NCBI RefSeq assembly: GCF_024362765.1
Contig: NZ_CP093302.1
Location: forward strand, 1,332,001-1,396,000
Origin: Alkalihalobacillus sp. LMS6
Lineage (GTDB): Bacteria > Bacillota > Bacilli > Bacillales > Bacillaceae_D
Direction of reading: 5' to 3'
DNA: 64,000 nucleotides
Below are positions 17,176-26,060 of this stretch, one piece after another (positions within the stretch are counted from its first letter, which is position 1; the number at the start of each line of letters is the position of its first letter). A program made the position numbers and the translations under genes. Below the pieces are notes generated by a model. That model worked only from the letters and a program-made list of their open reading frames with translations. It was not told the DNA's origin and made no database searches.

Positions 17176-17309
17176 TTACATAATCGTGGAAAAATCAACG
17201 AAAAAATGCGTGAGATTACGTAATTTAAGGACATAAATGGCGTTTCCCCTCGAAATTATGTAAAATGTAACTACAAGTGAACCGTGAACCGGAAGAGAGG
17301 ATGTTAATA

Positions 17310-17990
17310 ATGGAAATGTATGATATCTACTTAGTTGAAGATGAAGAAAATTTATCAGAAGTTTTGAAAGCATATATGCAAAAAGAAGGTTGGAATGTGA
17401 CCGTTTTTGATAATGGAGATGCAGCTGTTGAAGCGGTATCGGACAAGCCACACCTTTGGGTATTAGATATTATGTTGCCTGGAACGGATGGCTATCAAGT
17501 ATTAAAAGCGATAAAAAATGAAGAAGATACGCCAGTTATTTTTATTTCTGCACGAGATCAAGATCTCGATCGTGTACTAGGGTTGGAAATGGGTAGTGAT
17601 GACTATTTGTCAAAGCCGTTCTTGCCACAAGAATTAATTATTCGCGTGAAAAAAATCTTAAATCGTGTATACGGCTCAAACACATCTGATGTACAAAAAG
17701 TAGAATTAAATGCGTATACTATTGATCCGATTGGTCGGACTATTATTGACACTGAAGAAAATAATGAAGCAGTCGATTTAACGACAAAGGAAATGGATTT
17801 AATGTTGTTATTATCCGCAGAAATTGGAAAAGCCTTTTCACGAGAGAAAATTATTGAACATGTGTGGGGAGACAACTATTTTGGCTCAGAGAGAGCAGTT
17901 GATGACGTGGTCCGCCGTGTACGTAAGAAAATGCCGCGCATCCATCTAGAAACGCTATATGGCTACGGCTATCGGATTCTATCCTCATGA
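17310..17990 (+). CDS. cssR: Response regulator CssR
   Basis: A 226-residue OmpR-type regulator. The receiver domain (1-120) has the acidic pocket EDE, the phospho-acceptor Asp in LWVLDIMLPGTDGY, the switch Thr/Ser in FISARD and the Lys in SKPFLP. A winged-helix DNA-binding domain follows, ending ETLYGYGYRILSS. PHLWVLDIMLPGTDGY and RVLGLEMGSDDYLSKPFLP match CssR of B. subtilis, which responds to misfolded secreted protein and drives HtrA/HtrB-type protease genes. I selected ATG 17310, nine bases after GAGAGG. It overlaps cssS by four bases. Confidence 0.93.
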   Translation: MEMYDIYLVEDEENLSEVLKAYMQKEGWNVTVFDNGDAAVEAVSDKPHLWVLDIMLPGTDGYQVLKAIKNEEDTPVIFISARDQDLDRVLGLEMGSDDYLSKPFLPQELIIRVKKILNRVYGSNTSDVQKVELNAYTIDPIGRTIIDTEENNEAVDLTTKEMDLMLLLSAEIGKAFSREKIIEHVWGDNYFGSERAVDDVVRRVRKKMPRIHLETLYGYGYRILSS

Positions 17991-19417
17991 TAAAAATAAA
18001 TTTAACGAGACGAATTTGGCTTGCATTCGTTTCGTTAATTGTGCTCGTGGCGCTTTCAATCATTATCGTGTATCCTATTTCTATTCGAGGCGCATTAACA
18101 GAAGAAACCTATCAAATTATTGATAATAGCGTTCGCGACCAGTTAATGCAAGAAGATGCTAATTGGGAAACGTTTTTGAGTCAACAACCTGGATTTTACC
18201 AATCTAGACAAGAACAACGAGCCACCGTTTCTTTTTTAATTGAAATTACTGGTTCGACATACGCCATTTATAATACGCCAATTGATGTCGTGCCCGACCC
18301 ACCTGTACATGAAGAGATGCGCTACAATGCCATCGAACAAGATAATCAGACAGGTAGATATGAAACAACATTTGGTGGACAGACCTTATTTTATACGATT
18401 AACGATTTGGCCAGTCCAGCAGAAGGGTCGGACTTGTACTTGATTACGTATATGTGGGATACATATCGAGATGAAATGGTTCAAAATTTATGGGAACGAT
18501 TGCTTTATTTGCTCTTGTTGACAAGTGCGTTAAGTTTATTGCCAGCCATTTGGTTAAAGCACTATCTACGTCAACCACTGGCGATATTAGAGAATCATTT
18601 AGAGCAAATTGCAAATCGCAACTGGCAAGAACCACTCAAGTGGGAAGGTGACGAAGATTTTGAGCGGCTATCGTATCAATTTGAACGAATGAGACAGAAT
18701 TTAAATAGTTACGATCGTGCTCAAAAAACGTTTATTCAACACGCTTCTCATGAATTAAAAACGCCGATTATGGTCATAAAAAGCTATGCCCAGTCTGTGA
18801 AAGACGGCATTTTACCAAAAGAAAATCTCGGGAAAACAATGGATGTCATAACAGAAGAAGCCAATCGAATGGAACGCCGCGTGATTGATATGCTTTATTA
18901 TACAAAACTCGATCAAATGCAAAAGGAACAGTTAAAAGTAGAAGCGTTTCCTTTTGGAAAGTTAGCTTATCAAATTGAAGAACGGTTTCGCTATCAACGA
19001 GATGATGTGACCATACTTGTACAGGGTGCCGAAAAAGTCATGAAAGCCGATATTGAACAGTGTGAGGTTCTTCTAGAAAACTTAGTTGAAAATGGACTAA
19101 GGTATGCGCAGCGTGAATTAACAATTAAAGCGGAGGAAGACGAACGTTACTCCTATGTAATTGTAGAAAATGAAGGCGACCCCATCGATGCAGATTTAAG
19201 TAAATTGTTCAGTCCATTTTATAAAGGAAACAAAGGTAAATTCGGTCTCGGACTAGCGATTGTCAAACAAATTGCTGAATTGCATCACGGTTTTGCGAAA
19301 GTAGAAAACATTGATAAAGGTGTTCGGTTTACGATTGGTTTACCAAAACCGCATCAAGCAGAAGCTTTAGATGCGAAGCCAAAGAAAAAAGACAAGAAAC
19401 GCCCACCGTCGTCATAA
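17987..19417 (+). CDS. cssS: Sensor histidine kinase CssS (secretion stress)
   Basis: A 476-residue membrane kinase. TM1 is at about 10-33, an extracytoplasmic sensor domain at about 34-155, TM2 at about 165-190, then HAMP. The dimerisation box HASHELKTPIMVIKSYAQS carries the phospho-His, followed by N-box LLENLVENGLRYA and a Gly-rich FGLGLAIVKQ. The extra lysine-rich tail PKKKDKKRPP is unusual. The ATG overlaps the cssR stop (ATGA). The htrA/htrB targets usually next to cssRS are not in this window. Confidence 0.92.
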   Translation: MIKINLTRRIWLAFVSLIVLVALSIIIVYPISIRGALTEETYQIIDNSVRDQLMQEDANWETFLSQQPGFYQSRQEQRATVSFLIEITGSTYAIYNTPIDVVPDPPVHEEMRYNAIEQDNQTGRYETTFGGQTLFYTINDLASPAEGSDLYLITYMWDTYRDEMVQNLWERLLYLLLLTSALSLLPAIWLKHYLRQPLAILENHLEQIANRNWQEPLKWEGDEDFERLSYQFERMRQNLNSYDRAQKTFIQHASHELKTPIMVIKSYAQSVKDGILPKENLGKTMDVITEEANRMERRVIDMLYYTKLDQMQKEQLKVEAFPFGKLAYQIEERFRYQRDDVTILVQGAEKVMKADIEQCEVLLENLVENGLRYAQRELTIKAEEDERYSYVIVENEGDPIDADLSKLFSPFYKGNKGKFGLGLAIVKQIAELHHGFAKVENIDKGVRFTIGLPKPHQAEALDAKPKKKDKKRPPSS

Positions 19418-19440
19418 GTGATGGTTTTGAGCCTCACTTC

Positions 19441-19473
19441 GCTTAATCCTGTTGAGAGGATTAAGCTTTTTTT
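19441..19473 (+). terminator. Terminator after cssRS
   Basis: GCTTAATCCT / AGGATTAAGC with a six-base loop and seven Ts. Confidence 0.93.
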
Positions 19474-19557
19474 ATTGATAGGAAATAAGCGCTAATACGT
19501 TGGAAGCTGTCTGTGCTATACTGAAAATAGATAAAACAGTAGATTGAGGTGACGGTT

Positions 19558-20517
19558 GTGGAAAAAGGAATTAAATATCACCAAGTGGGAGAAGCGGTAA
19601 ATCGTTACTTGTTAATAAAGACTGCAACAAAACAAATAGCAAGTAATTCAAAACCTTTCTTAACATTAATTTTAGGTGATCATACAGGGGAAATTGAAGC
19701 GAAATTATGGGGCGTTTCACCAGAAGATGAAGGGACATTTGTCAATAAAACGATTGTTCACATACAAGGTGATGTGATTGATTATAGAGGACGCACACAG
19801 CTGAAAATTGCGAGCATACGACCAACAAGCCCGATGGATGGTGTTGAGATTAACGATTTTGTGCGATCAGCGCCATTATCTGCTGAAGATATGCTTGATG
19901 AAGTGAATCAGTTTATTTTTGACATCCAAAATCCAAACATCCAACGTATTACGCGCTTTATTGTAAAAAAACATCAAGCGGCATTTGTTGAATCCCCAGC
20001 TGCAACGAAAAACCATCACGAATTCATGGGCGGGTTAGCTTTTCATGTTGTATCTATGCTTCGACTAGCCAAAAACATTGCTGCACAATACACGAATTTA
20101 GATACAGATCTCCTTTATGCGGGCGTGATTCTTCATGATATCGGGAAAGTGAAGGAGCTTTCCGGTGCCATTGATACAACGTATACGCTTGAAGGGAAAC
20201 TACTAGGACACATTTCAATTGGCGCAATGGAAATTCACGAAGCTGCACATGAGCTAAATATTGAAGGAGAAGAACTGATTATTCTTCAGCATTTAATGCT
20301 TAGTCATCATGGAAAAGGCGAATGGGGCAGCCCTAAACCTCCTTATATTCGTGAAGCCGAAGTGCTCCACATGATTGATAATGTTGATGCAAAGATTAAT
20401 ATGATGGATCGAGCACTTGAACGAGTAGAGCCAGGCGAATTTTCTGAACGGGTAATGCCTTTAGAAAATCGAAGTTTCTATAAACCAAGCTTCCATAAAA
20501 AGCCGTTAGATTTATAA
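19558..20517 (+). CDS. yhaM: 3'-5' exoribonuclease YhaM
   Basis: A 319-residue RNase. An N-terminal OB-fold (about 15-90, [19 protein letters not shown]) is followed by an HD domain whose metal-binding residues are visible in [14 protein letters not shown] and [11 protein letters not shown] 19558 is the likely start: it has GAGGTGA five bases upstream and then aligns residue by residue with the B. subtilis MAKGI start. It lies in the yhaM-yhaL-prsA order known from B. subtilis. Confidence 0.96.
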   Translation: MEKGIKYHQVGEAVNRYLLIKTATKQIASNSKPFLTLILGDHTGEIEAKLWGVSPEDEGTFVNKTIVHIQGDVIDYRGRTQLKIASIRPTSPMDGVEINDFVRSAPLSAEDMLDEVNQFIFDIQNPNIQRITRFIVKKHQAAFVESPAATKNHHEFMGGLAFHVVSMLRLAKNIAAQYTNLDTDLLYAGVILHDIGKVKELSGAIDTTYTLEGKLLGHISIGAMEIHEAAHELNIEGEELIILQHLMLSHHGKGEWGSPKPPYIREAEVLHMIDNVDAKINMMDRALERVEPGEFSERVMPLENRSFYKPSFHKKPLDL

Positions 20518-20597
20518 ACATGTTCTACATCGATTTGGCTGTGCATATCATTAGAAAAAGAACGCTTAGTAGAAAGTAGAAAGGGTGAATTTATCTA

Positions 20598-20876
20598 ATG
20601 AAATCAAAAGAGACAAGCCAATATCTTGCACTTGGAGCCGTAGCTGTACTAGTCCTTGCCTTTCTTTTAACACAAACCTCTGTGGGTGAACTGATTGTAG
20701 CAAGCCCATGGTGGACGTATCTGCTTATGCTTGGGATTGTATTTAGTGGCTATCAATGGGTTAAGACGATGAGAGAAGATAAAGTGATGGATGAAGAGTG
20801 GATTGAGCAAGAGGGGAATGTATACATGGAACGCATTCAAGAAGCAAAGAAATTAAAAGAACAAAAAGATAGCTAA
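20598..20876 (+). CDS. yhaL: Sporulation protein YhaL
   Basis: A 92-residue membrane protein. Two hydrophobic segments lie at about 9-26 and 36-52, and a charged C-terminus contains DEEWIEQEGNVYMERIQEA, which matches the YhaL family. B. subtilis YhaL has only about 70 residues; the extra N-terminal hydrophobic segment here is a difference. It stands between yhaM and prsA as in B. subtilis and is convergent with prsA. Confidence 0.88.
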   Translation: MKSKETSQYLALGAVAVLVLAFLLTQTSVGELIVASPWWTYLLMLGIVFSGYQWVKTMREDKVMDEEWIEQEGNVYMERIQEAKKLKEQKDS

Positions 20877-20892
20877 ATAAAGGTGATGGCAG

Positions 20893-20945
20893 ACCCTTCA
20901 GAGAGGCGCGAGGAACGTTCTGAAGGGTTTTTTAGTCCTTTTTAA
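20893..20945 (+). terminator. Terminator after yhaL
   Basis: ACCCTTCAG / CTGAAGGGT stem with a 28-base loop, followed by six Ts. Confidence 0.85.
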
Positions 20946-20949
20946 ACAA

Positions 20950-20967
20950 AATGACGTGTAGACGTCA
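20950..20967. repeat. Short palindrome downstream of yhaL
   Basis: TGACGT-GTAG-ACGTCA, a six-bp stem with a tetraloop, in the yhaL-prsA intergenic region. Confidence 0.45.
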
Positions 20968-21029
20968 CAATAGGGGTAATGTGTAAACCGTATTCGTTGA
21001 TTTGATAATGACAAATGATTATGTAGAAT

Positions 21030-21205
21030 GGCGAACGCTTTCACCACAGGCACAAGCGCGACATCCGTTTGCGCTACGTTATCACTTGCCCTCACGGTGT
21101 CTTCTTTGCCGCGGGCACGGCCTCAGCCATTACGCGTAAAATCTCGCTACATTGTCTTCGGACACGTGCTGTTCCCGCTGGAGTCGTCGCCATTTAACAA
21201 GAAAA
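21030..21205 (-). repeat. Degenerate structured intergenic repeat (Bacillaceae type)
   Basis: This stretch is clearly more GC-rich than its surroundings. Read on the minus strand, it contains GACTCCAGCGGGAACAGCAC, CCGAAGAC, GCCGTGCCCGCGG and GTAGCGCAAACGG, in the order seen in a dispersed intergenic repeat I recall from several Bacillus genomes. The two GC-rich blocks (CAGCGGG with CCCGCGG) can pair around smaller hairpins such as TGTC-CGAA-GACA. It lies between the terminators of convergent genes. It has no SD-led frame. The middle is AT-rich and looks decayed. Confidence 0.5.
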
Positions 21206-21300
21206 TCGTACCAATCCACTAATCCATTCAATAATAAAGACGTTAGTAGGATTTACGGAGCGTTTTCGAGCAAAGGGACTGGATTTTCATTTTTAAAAGT

Positions 21301-21335
21301 AAAAAGACAGCTAACGTTATGTTAGCTGTCTTTTT
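21301..21335. terminator. Terminator of prsA (bidirectional)
   Basis: AAAAAGACAGCTAAC / GTTAGCTGTCTTTTT, a perfect 15-bp stem with a five-base loop. Confidence 0.95.
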
Positions 21336-21340
21336 CTTTG

Positions 21341-22375
21341 TTATTCGTTGCTTTCTTCGTCGGTTGTTTCTTCTTCTGAATCTGCAGGTTCATCTGTTTC
21401 TTCGTCAGTCTCTTGTCCATCTTCTTCAACAGGCTGTTCTTCTGGTGCAGGTTGATTGGCTTGAGCTCGAATTTGCTCAATAAAGTCTTGGAAGAATTCA
21501 TCTTCTATCGTAATGTCATATTCATCAAGAAGATCAACAATAACCGTTAAGAAGTCTCGTCCATTTTCTTCGATATAGGCACGCTCTACAGCCATGTTCG
21601 CAGCTTCTGGTAGCTCTTCATATTCCATTGCTTCATCCGTTTTTTCAATGATATGGTAGCCAAAACCAGATTCAACAGGCTCACTCGTTGTTTCGCCAAC
21701 CTCTAATTCAAATGCGGCTTCTGCGAATGCTTCATCCATATCTGCGCGTGTAAAGAATCCAAGGTCACCACCTGTAGCAGCTGTTCCATCTGTACCATGT
21801 TCTTCAGCTAGTTCGGCGAAGTCAGTGCCATCATTTAATTCATCAATAATCTCATTTGCAAGGTCTTCTTCTTCTACAATGATATGGCGTGCTTCTACTT
21901 GCTCGTAGGTTTCGCGATTGTCTTCAAAATAAGCAACTAGATCTTCTTCGTTGTAGTCAAGATCTTGTGATTGAAGTTCAATAAGCGTGAGTTCTGGAAT
22001 GATTAAATTATCAACCATATCATCGCGATCCTCAAGACCAAGGTTTGTTGTTACTAATTCTACAAGCTCTTCTTCAGAGTTGACGCCAAATTCATCTTGC
22101 AGGGTCGCAATCATTGTGTCAATTTGTTCTTCTGAAAACTCCATGTCTTCTCCCGCCATCGCTAATAATTGCTCCGTTAAGTTTGAGAAGAACGCGTTTT
22201 GTAAAGCGCCTGAAGCTTGCTGGTTCATTTTCAGATCATCAAATAACTCTTCTTGCGTAATGTTTTCTCCGCCTTCGATTGATGCAATGGTCGTTCCATT
22301 TCCATCATCGTTATTGCACGCTGCTAGTGTAGTCAGCGCGATAGCTCCAAACCCAGCGAGTAAATATTTTTTCAT
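21341..22375 (-). CDS. prsA: Foldase lipoprotein PrsA (peptidyl-prolyl isomerase)
   Basis: A 344-residue secreted foldase. A signal peptide with lipobox LAAC (Cys20) anchors it outside the membrane. Helical N- and C-domains flank a parvulin domain at about 155-250 (EARHIIVEEED, TGGDLGFF, GFGYHIIEKTD). The last 35 residues are a mostly acidic tail rich in Glu, Asp and Thr, far more acidic than in B. subtilis, which fits a high-pH or salty exterior. It assists folding of exported proteins after Sec translocation; cssRS, ecsAB and hpr nearby affect the same process. Confidence 0.96.
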   Translation of the reverse strand: MKKYLLAGFGAIALTTLAACNNDDGNGTTIASIEGGENITQEELFDDLKMNQQASGALQNAFFSNLTEQLLAMAGEDMEFSEEQIDTMIATLQDEFGVNSEEELVELVTTNLGLEDRDDMVDNLIIPELTLIELQSQDLDYNEEDLVAYFEDNRETYEQVEARHIIVEEEDLANEIIDELNDGTDFAELAEEHGTDGTAATGGDLGFFTRADMDEAFAEAAFELEVGETTSEPVESGFGYHIIEKTDEAMEYEELPEAANMAVERAYIEENGRDFLTVIVDLLDEYDITIEDEFFQDFIEQIRAQANQPAPEEQPVEEDGQETDEETDEPADSEEETTDEESNE

Positions 22376-22402
22376 TTTAACACTCCTTGAAGAGATCTAT
22401 TG

Positions 22403-22431
22403 TCATTAGCATATCTTATACACAAGGTCAA
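22403..22431 (-). promoter_or_regulatory. Candidate prsA promoter
   Basis: On the minus strand TTGACC and TAATGA are 17 bases apart, with the -10 about 28 bases before the prsA start. The -10 is a weak match. Confidence 0.35.
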
Positions 22432-22439
22432 CCAGTTAT

Positions 22440-22714
22440 ATTACCCAGTTTTTTCTTGCACAAAACTTACTATATCATAAAAAAAAACACACAACAATTG
22501 CATGATTTCTAAGGAAATTAGGTCATCCGCCCAGTACCCATAATTGGTTTTTGCATAGGATATGGTAACAAAGCACAAAGAAAGCTCTGAAGCCTTAGGG
22601 TGTAGGGGTTGAGCGAGTTGTGAGTATGACTTCGAGGTCCTGAAATAAGAAGGATGCCACACTTGATGTGCTTTCTATAAAAAAATGTGAAATCTTCAAA
22701 GGAGGAAACGTTAC
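22440..22714. other. Intergenic region between prsA and the yjcZ-type gene
   Basis: This region of about 275 bases contains no frame with an SD and no clear terminator or riboswitch. Only the AAAGGAGG SD of the yjcZ-type gene at 22700-22707 stands out. Confidence 0.5.
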
Positions 22715-22810
22715 ATGAGTTACGCAGGCGGAGGATACAATAGTGGGTTTGCATTAATTGTGGTTTTATTCATTTTATTGGTGATTATCGGGGCTTCTTG
22801 GATCTGCTAA
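22715..22810 (+). CDS. YjcZ-family sporulation micropeptide (31 aa)
   Basis: A 31-residue protein beginning MSYAGGGYNSGFALIVVLF and ending in a single hydrophobic helix (VVLFILLVIIGASWIC). The Gly/Tyr-rich head plus one membrane helix is the signature of the YjcZ/YosE-type tiny sporulation proteins common in Bacillus. AAAGGAGG sits eight bases before the ATG. The C-terminal Cys is unusual. Two hairpins follow. Confidence 0.88.
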   Translation: MSYAGGGYNSGFALIVVLFILLVIIGASWIC

Positions 22811-22845
22811 TCACTAGAGGTGCAGCCAATCACAAGTGAAGAAAT

Positions 22846-22895
22846 GGTCCGATTCATCGGACCTTAGCTTGCCGACTATGTCGGTAAGCTTTTTC
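22846..22895 (+). terminator. Two hairpins after the yjcZ-type gene, the second an intrinsic terminator
   Basis: The first stem GGTCCGAT/ATCGGACC is at 22846-22863. The second, AGCTTGCCGAC / GTCGGTAAGCT at 22866-22890 with a 3-base loop, is followed by Ts. Confidence 0.8.
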
Positions 22896-23007
22896 AATTT
22901 GTATCTGGAAAATTTTTTTGAGAAAATAAAAGTAGAAACAGTTGAAAAGATAGGAAACTGGGTATAGAAAGAGGAGTAAATTTATACATAGAAGTGGGTG
23001 GATTTCC

Positions 23008-23598
23008 ATGAGTCGTTTAACAAAAAATAGACGTTTTTATAAAATAGGGTTCTTTCTTGTACTTGGTCTACTCCTAGCCTTAATTGGATTGCTTATTTTT
23101 GGTGCGGTGAGGCTATTTGGAGATGTAGACAGACAATCACCAGAACGAGCAGGCATAGACAGCGCAAGCAATGAAATTGTCAGTTTTCAAATGGATATTG
23201 AACAAGCGAATGTGTTGCTGAACGACATGCTTGCGGATGATGATGTGCCATTTGATTTTTATCTTGCTGAAGACGGTGTATATTTAGAGGGGGAAGTTGA
23301 TGCTGTACTCTCAACAATTGATCTATCGATGCGATTTGATCCAAGTGTGCAAGAGGATGGCAGCCTTTTGCTTGAAGCGAATAGTCTTTCAGCCGGATTC
23401 CTTTCCGTTTCCCCGGAAAACGCATTACGGATGTTTAATCAATTAGCTGATTTACCAAACTGGATTTATCTTTACCCGGAAGAAGAGCACGTCATCATTG
23501 ATTTACGAGAAATTGAAGAGTTAGAGCCATTCGGCTTACGGTTTAATGAACTTAACTTAACAGCTGGCGAAATTGATGTCTCGCTCGTACGCCAATAA
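23008..23598 (+). CDS. YpmS-family membrane-anchored protein (DUF2140)
   Basis: A 196-residue protein. A membrane anchor at about 12-36 is followed by an extracytoplasmic DUF2140 domain with the pattern FQMDIEQANVLLNDML, SMRFDPSVQEDGSLLLEA and SLSAGFLSVSPENALRM, as in B. subtilis YpmS. The domain is acidic. Function is unknown. It is monocistronic and convergent with hpr. Confidence 0.85.
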   Translation: MSRLTKNRRFYKIGFFLVLGLLLALIGLLIFGAVRLFGDVDRQSPERAGIDSASNEIVSFQMDIEQANVLLNDMLADDDVPFDFYLAEDGVYLEGEVDAVLSTIDLSMRFDPSVQEDGSLLLEANSLSAGFLSVSPENALRMFNQLADLPNWIYLYPEEEHVIIDLREIEELEPFGLRFNELNLTAGEIDVSLVRQ

Positions 23599-23612
23599 AG
23601 ACGGAAAATGAT

Positions 23613-23654
23613 AAAAACCTTTATGAAAGAGGTACCTCTTTCATAAAGGTTTTT
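23613..23654. terminator. Bidirectional terminator, perfect 42-base palindrome
   Basis: A perfectly symmetric 21-bp inverted repeat centred on GGTACC, with A- and T-runs at its ends, between convergent genes. Confidence 0.93.
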
Positions 23655-23675
23655 TAGATTGATAAGGGTTCGTTT

Positions 23676-24197
23676 TCATTTGGTCGATTCTAACTGTTTG
23701 TTGTAGCCTGACTCTTCATGAAATTGACGAATAAAGTCATCATCATACAAATGGCGTACGATGGACACCAGCTCTGAAAATTCTGGGAATCGACCGTAAA
23801 TCTCTTTAATTGGTAAAGAGCCTTGATAGACATTAAACGTTTGTTCATTAAAGGCACGCATCGTTTCATATAACAACACTTGGCCTTCTTTTGTTAAACA
23901 AACATAGGTATTGCGTTTATCCTCTTGTTTTTTAGAAAACGAGAGGAGGCCCCGTTTTTCTAACTTTTTGGAAAAGTTAAAAGCGGTTGATACATGCATC
24001 GCACCGTAGGAGGCAATATCTGATATGGAAGCACCGTCAAACTGATCGGCGATCCATAAGATATGATGTTCATTTAAATTTAAATGAAATGGTTTAATCC
24101 AATTTTGCCAGTCTTTTTCAACTGATTTCCACATTGCTTTACTCAATACTGCAAGCTTGTAGCTATAATACATTGAATGTTTAGCATGAGGGTTCAT
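23676..24197 (-). CDS. hpr: HTH-type regulator Hpr (ScoC), MarR family
   Basis: A 173-residue MarR-type repressor. [21 protein letters not shown] and the winged-helix segment [16 protein letters not shown] followed by KRNTY match Hpr/ScoC, which represses extracellular protease, sporulation and peptide transport genes in the transition phase. ATG 24197 (MNPHAKH) has GGAGGA with proper spacing; ATG 24203 would overlap the SD. The protein lacks the long acidic tail of B. subtilis Hpr (203 residues). It follows serC by 44 bases and could be cotranscribed. Confidence 0.95.
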   Translation of the reverse strand: MNPHAKHSMYYSYKLAVLSKAMWKSVEKDWQNWIKPFHLNLNEHHILWIADQFDGASISDIASYGAMHVSTAFNFSKKLEKRGLLSFSKKQEDKRNTYVCLTKEGQVLLYETMRAFNEQTFNVYQGSLPIKEIYGRFPEFSELVSIVRHLYDDDFIRQFHEESGYNKQLESTK

Positions 24198-24241
24198 ATC
24201 CATTCCTCCATTGATTAATAGTGTAAGAGTATAAATAGGTG

Positions 24242-25318
24242 TTACATATGTTGTTTTCTGAAGGAATCCATAAATGCTGCAAGCGCGTTGCATGATTCTA
24301 GCGGTACTGCATTATAGGTGGATGCACGAATGCCGCCAACTAAACGATGGCCAGCCAGACCGATAAACCCGGCTTGTTCAGCTTCTTGTAAAAAGATTTT
24401 TTCTAACTCCGAATTGGCAAGATTAAACGTGACATTCATGTTTGAGCGCGCCTCCGGTTGAGCATGTCCGCTATAAAATTCGTCGCTGTGGTCAATGGCA
24501 TCGTAAAGGATGGAAGCTTTCGCTTGATTGCGTGCTTCAATAACAGATAATCCACCTTCGTTTTCAATCCATTCAAGTACGAGGTTGAGCATATAAATCG
24601 AGAAGACAGGAGGTGTGTTATACATCGATTGACTATCGGCAAAAGTTTGATAAGACAACATAGGCGAAAGGTCTCCATGAGCTCGCTTCAAGAAAGAATC
24701 TTTAACAATGGCAATGGTTACACCTGCTGGCCCAAGGTTTTTCTGCGCTCCGGCATAGATTAAATCAAATGCACGATAGTCAATGGAACGAGAAAGAATG
24801 TCGCTTGACATATCACAAACAAGCGGAAGTTTTTGATATGGAAACGTTTTCCACTGCGTCCCGTATATCGTATTGTTTGATGTTATATGTAAATAGGAAT
24901 TTTCCTCATTGTACGATAGTTCATCTGGTGAAGGAATGGTTGAATAGCTCGTTTCTTTAGCTTGAGATTGTATGTCTATAGTCCCGAAGCGTTGCGCTTC
25001 TTTCGCTGCTTTTTCTGACCAGACCCCTGTTAAAACGTAACTGGATTGATTATTTAGAAAATTCATCGGGATCATTGAAAATTGAAGATTTGCTCCCCCT
25101 TGAAAAAACAAAACATGTGTATCCTCACCTAAATTCATTAACGACTTCAGTCTTGAAACTGCACTAAAGTGAACCTTTTCATACGCTTTTGATCGATGAC
25201 TCATTTCCATAATAGATACATTAGAACCATCAAAATTGAGTAAATCTGCTTGTGCTTTTTTTAGTACTTCTTGAGGCAAAGCGGCAGGCCCAGCACTAAA
25301 ATTATGGATTTTTTTCAT
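24242..25318 (-). CDS. serC: Phosphoserine aminotransferase
   Basis: A 358-residue PLP enzyme of fold type I that converts 3-phosphohydroxypyruvate plus glutamate to phosphoserine in serine biosynthesis, with a role in pyridoxine synthesis in some bacteria. The family start [10 protein letters not shown], the [10 protein letters not shown] segment and the PLP lysine in [13 protein letters not shown] are clear, as is [14 protein letters not shown] near the C-terminus. It lies in the hit-serC-hpr order of B. subtilis. Confidence 0.97.
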   Translation of the reverse strand: MKKIHNFSAGPAALPQEVLKKAQADLLNFDGSNVSIMEMSHRSKAYEKVHFSAVSRLKSLMNLGEDTHVLFFQGGANLQFSMIPMNFLNNQSSYVLTGVWSEKAAKEAQRFGTIDIQSQAKETSYSTIPSPDELSYNEENSYLHITSNNTIYGTQWKTFPYQKLPLVCDMSSDILSRSIDYRAFDLIYAGAQKNLGPAGVTIAIVKDSFLKRAHGDLSPMLSYQTFADSQSMYNTPPVFSIYMLNLVLEWIENEGGLSVIEARNQAKASILYDAIDHSDEFYSGHAQPEARSNMNVTFNLANSELEKIFLQEAEQAGFIGLAGHRLVGGIRASTYNAVPLESCNALAAFMDSFRKQHM

Positions 25319-25430
25319 TTCACATGACTCCCTTTATCCCTTTAACGTGTGTTTTTAGAAATGATATCATAATTTTGACTTTTTGGGCGGTAAAATATGA
25401 AATTATTTTTATTTGAGAATAATAAATGGC

Positions 25431-25453
25431 AAAAAAAGTCGCCTAAAGGCGAC
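25431..25453 (-). terminator. Terminator after hit
   Basis: On the minus strand GTCGCC-TTTA-GGCGAC is followed by seven Ts. Confidence 0.88.
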
Positions 25454-25464
25454 TGTTGTCAAAA

Positions 25465-25890
25465 TTAGTCGTTAAGAAGCTCTGTAAAGCGCTTTGTAAA
25501 GGATTCTAAGCCTTTAAGATTTTCTGGACTTGCATCTTTTTTCCAAAGATCGCTATAGATGTCTTCCTCACCGTAGCGGGGAAGAAGGTGTAAATGGTAG
25601 TGAAAGACACTTTGCCCAGCAGCTTGGCCGTTATTATTTAAAACATTAATCCCCTGACATGAGAACGCTTCTTTTAACGCTGTGGCAAGCTTAGGAACAA
25701 CGGAGAACAAGTGAGCGGCAGTTTCGGAAGGCAAGTCGTAAACCGCTTCATGATGGTGTTTAGGAATAATCAATGTGTGACCTTTTGTCACTTGTTGAAT
25801 GTTGTAAAACGCTAAAATGTGTTCATCCTCATAAAGTTTTGTTGCGGGCATTTTTCCATCTTTTATCGCACAGAAAATACAATCTGTCAT
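25465..25890 (-). CDS. hit: HIT-family nucleotide-binding hydrolase (Hit)
   Basis: A 141-residue histidine-triad protein. CIFCAI with zinc-type cysteines opens the chain and the triad HYHLHLLP closes the fold. HIT proteins hydrolyse nucleoside phosphoramidates or dinucleoside polyphosphates. ATG 25890 has AGAGGAGG upstream; a longer in-frame start has no SD. It is divergent from ecsA, as in B. subtilis. Confidence 0.95.
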   Translation of the reverse strand: MTDCIFCAIKDGKMPATKLYEDEHILAFYNIQQVTKGHTLIIPKHHHEAVYDLPSETAAHLFSVVPKLATALKEAFSCQGINVLNNNGQAAGQSVFHYHLHLLPRYGEEDIYSDLWKKDASPENLKGLESFTKRFTELLND

Positions 25891-26060
25891 AAAAGAACCT
25901 CCTCTAATTCGTCTTCTACTAAAAGTGTACTCATTATTTCTAGAAGAAGCAATCAAGATGAGAACAGGAATTTCTGATGTCTTTGGTGAATTGATAAAGA
26001 GCTCCAGGAAGTGCTTTTCTGTTTTTTTTTTGCTAAACTACAAGAGGGAGTGATGACACG

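Noticed and set aside
21028-21222. 64-codon plus-strand frame in the yhaL-prsA gap
   Set aside because: It falls in the GC-rich intergenic repeat, lacks an SD and has no protein-like pattern.
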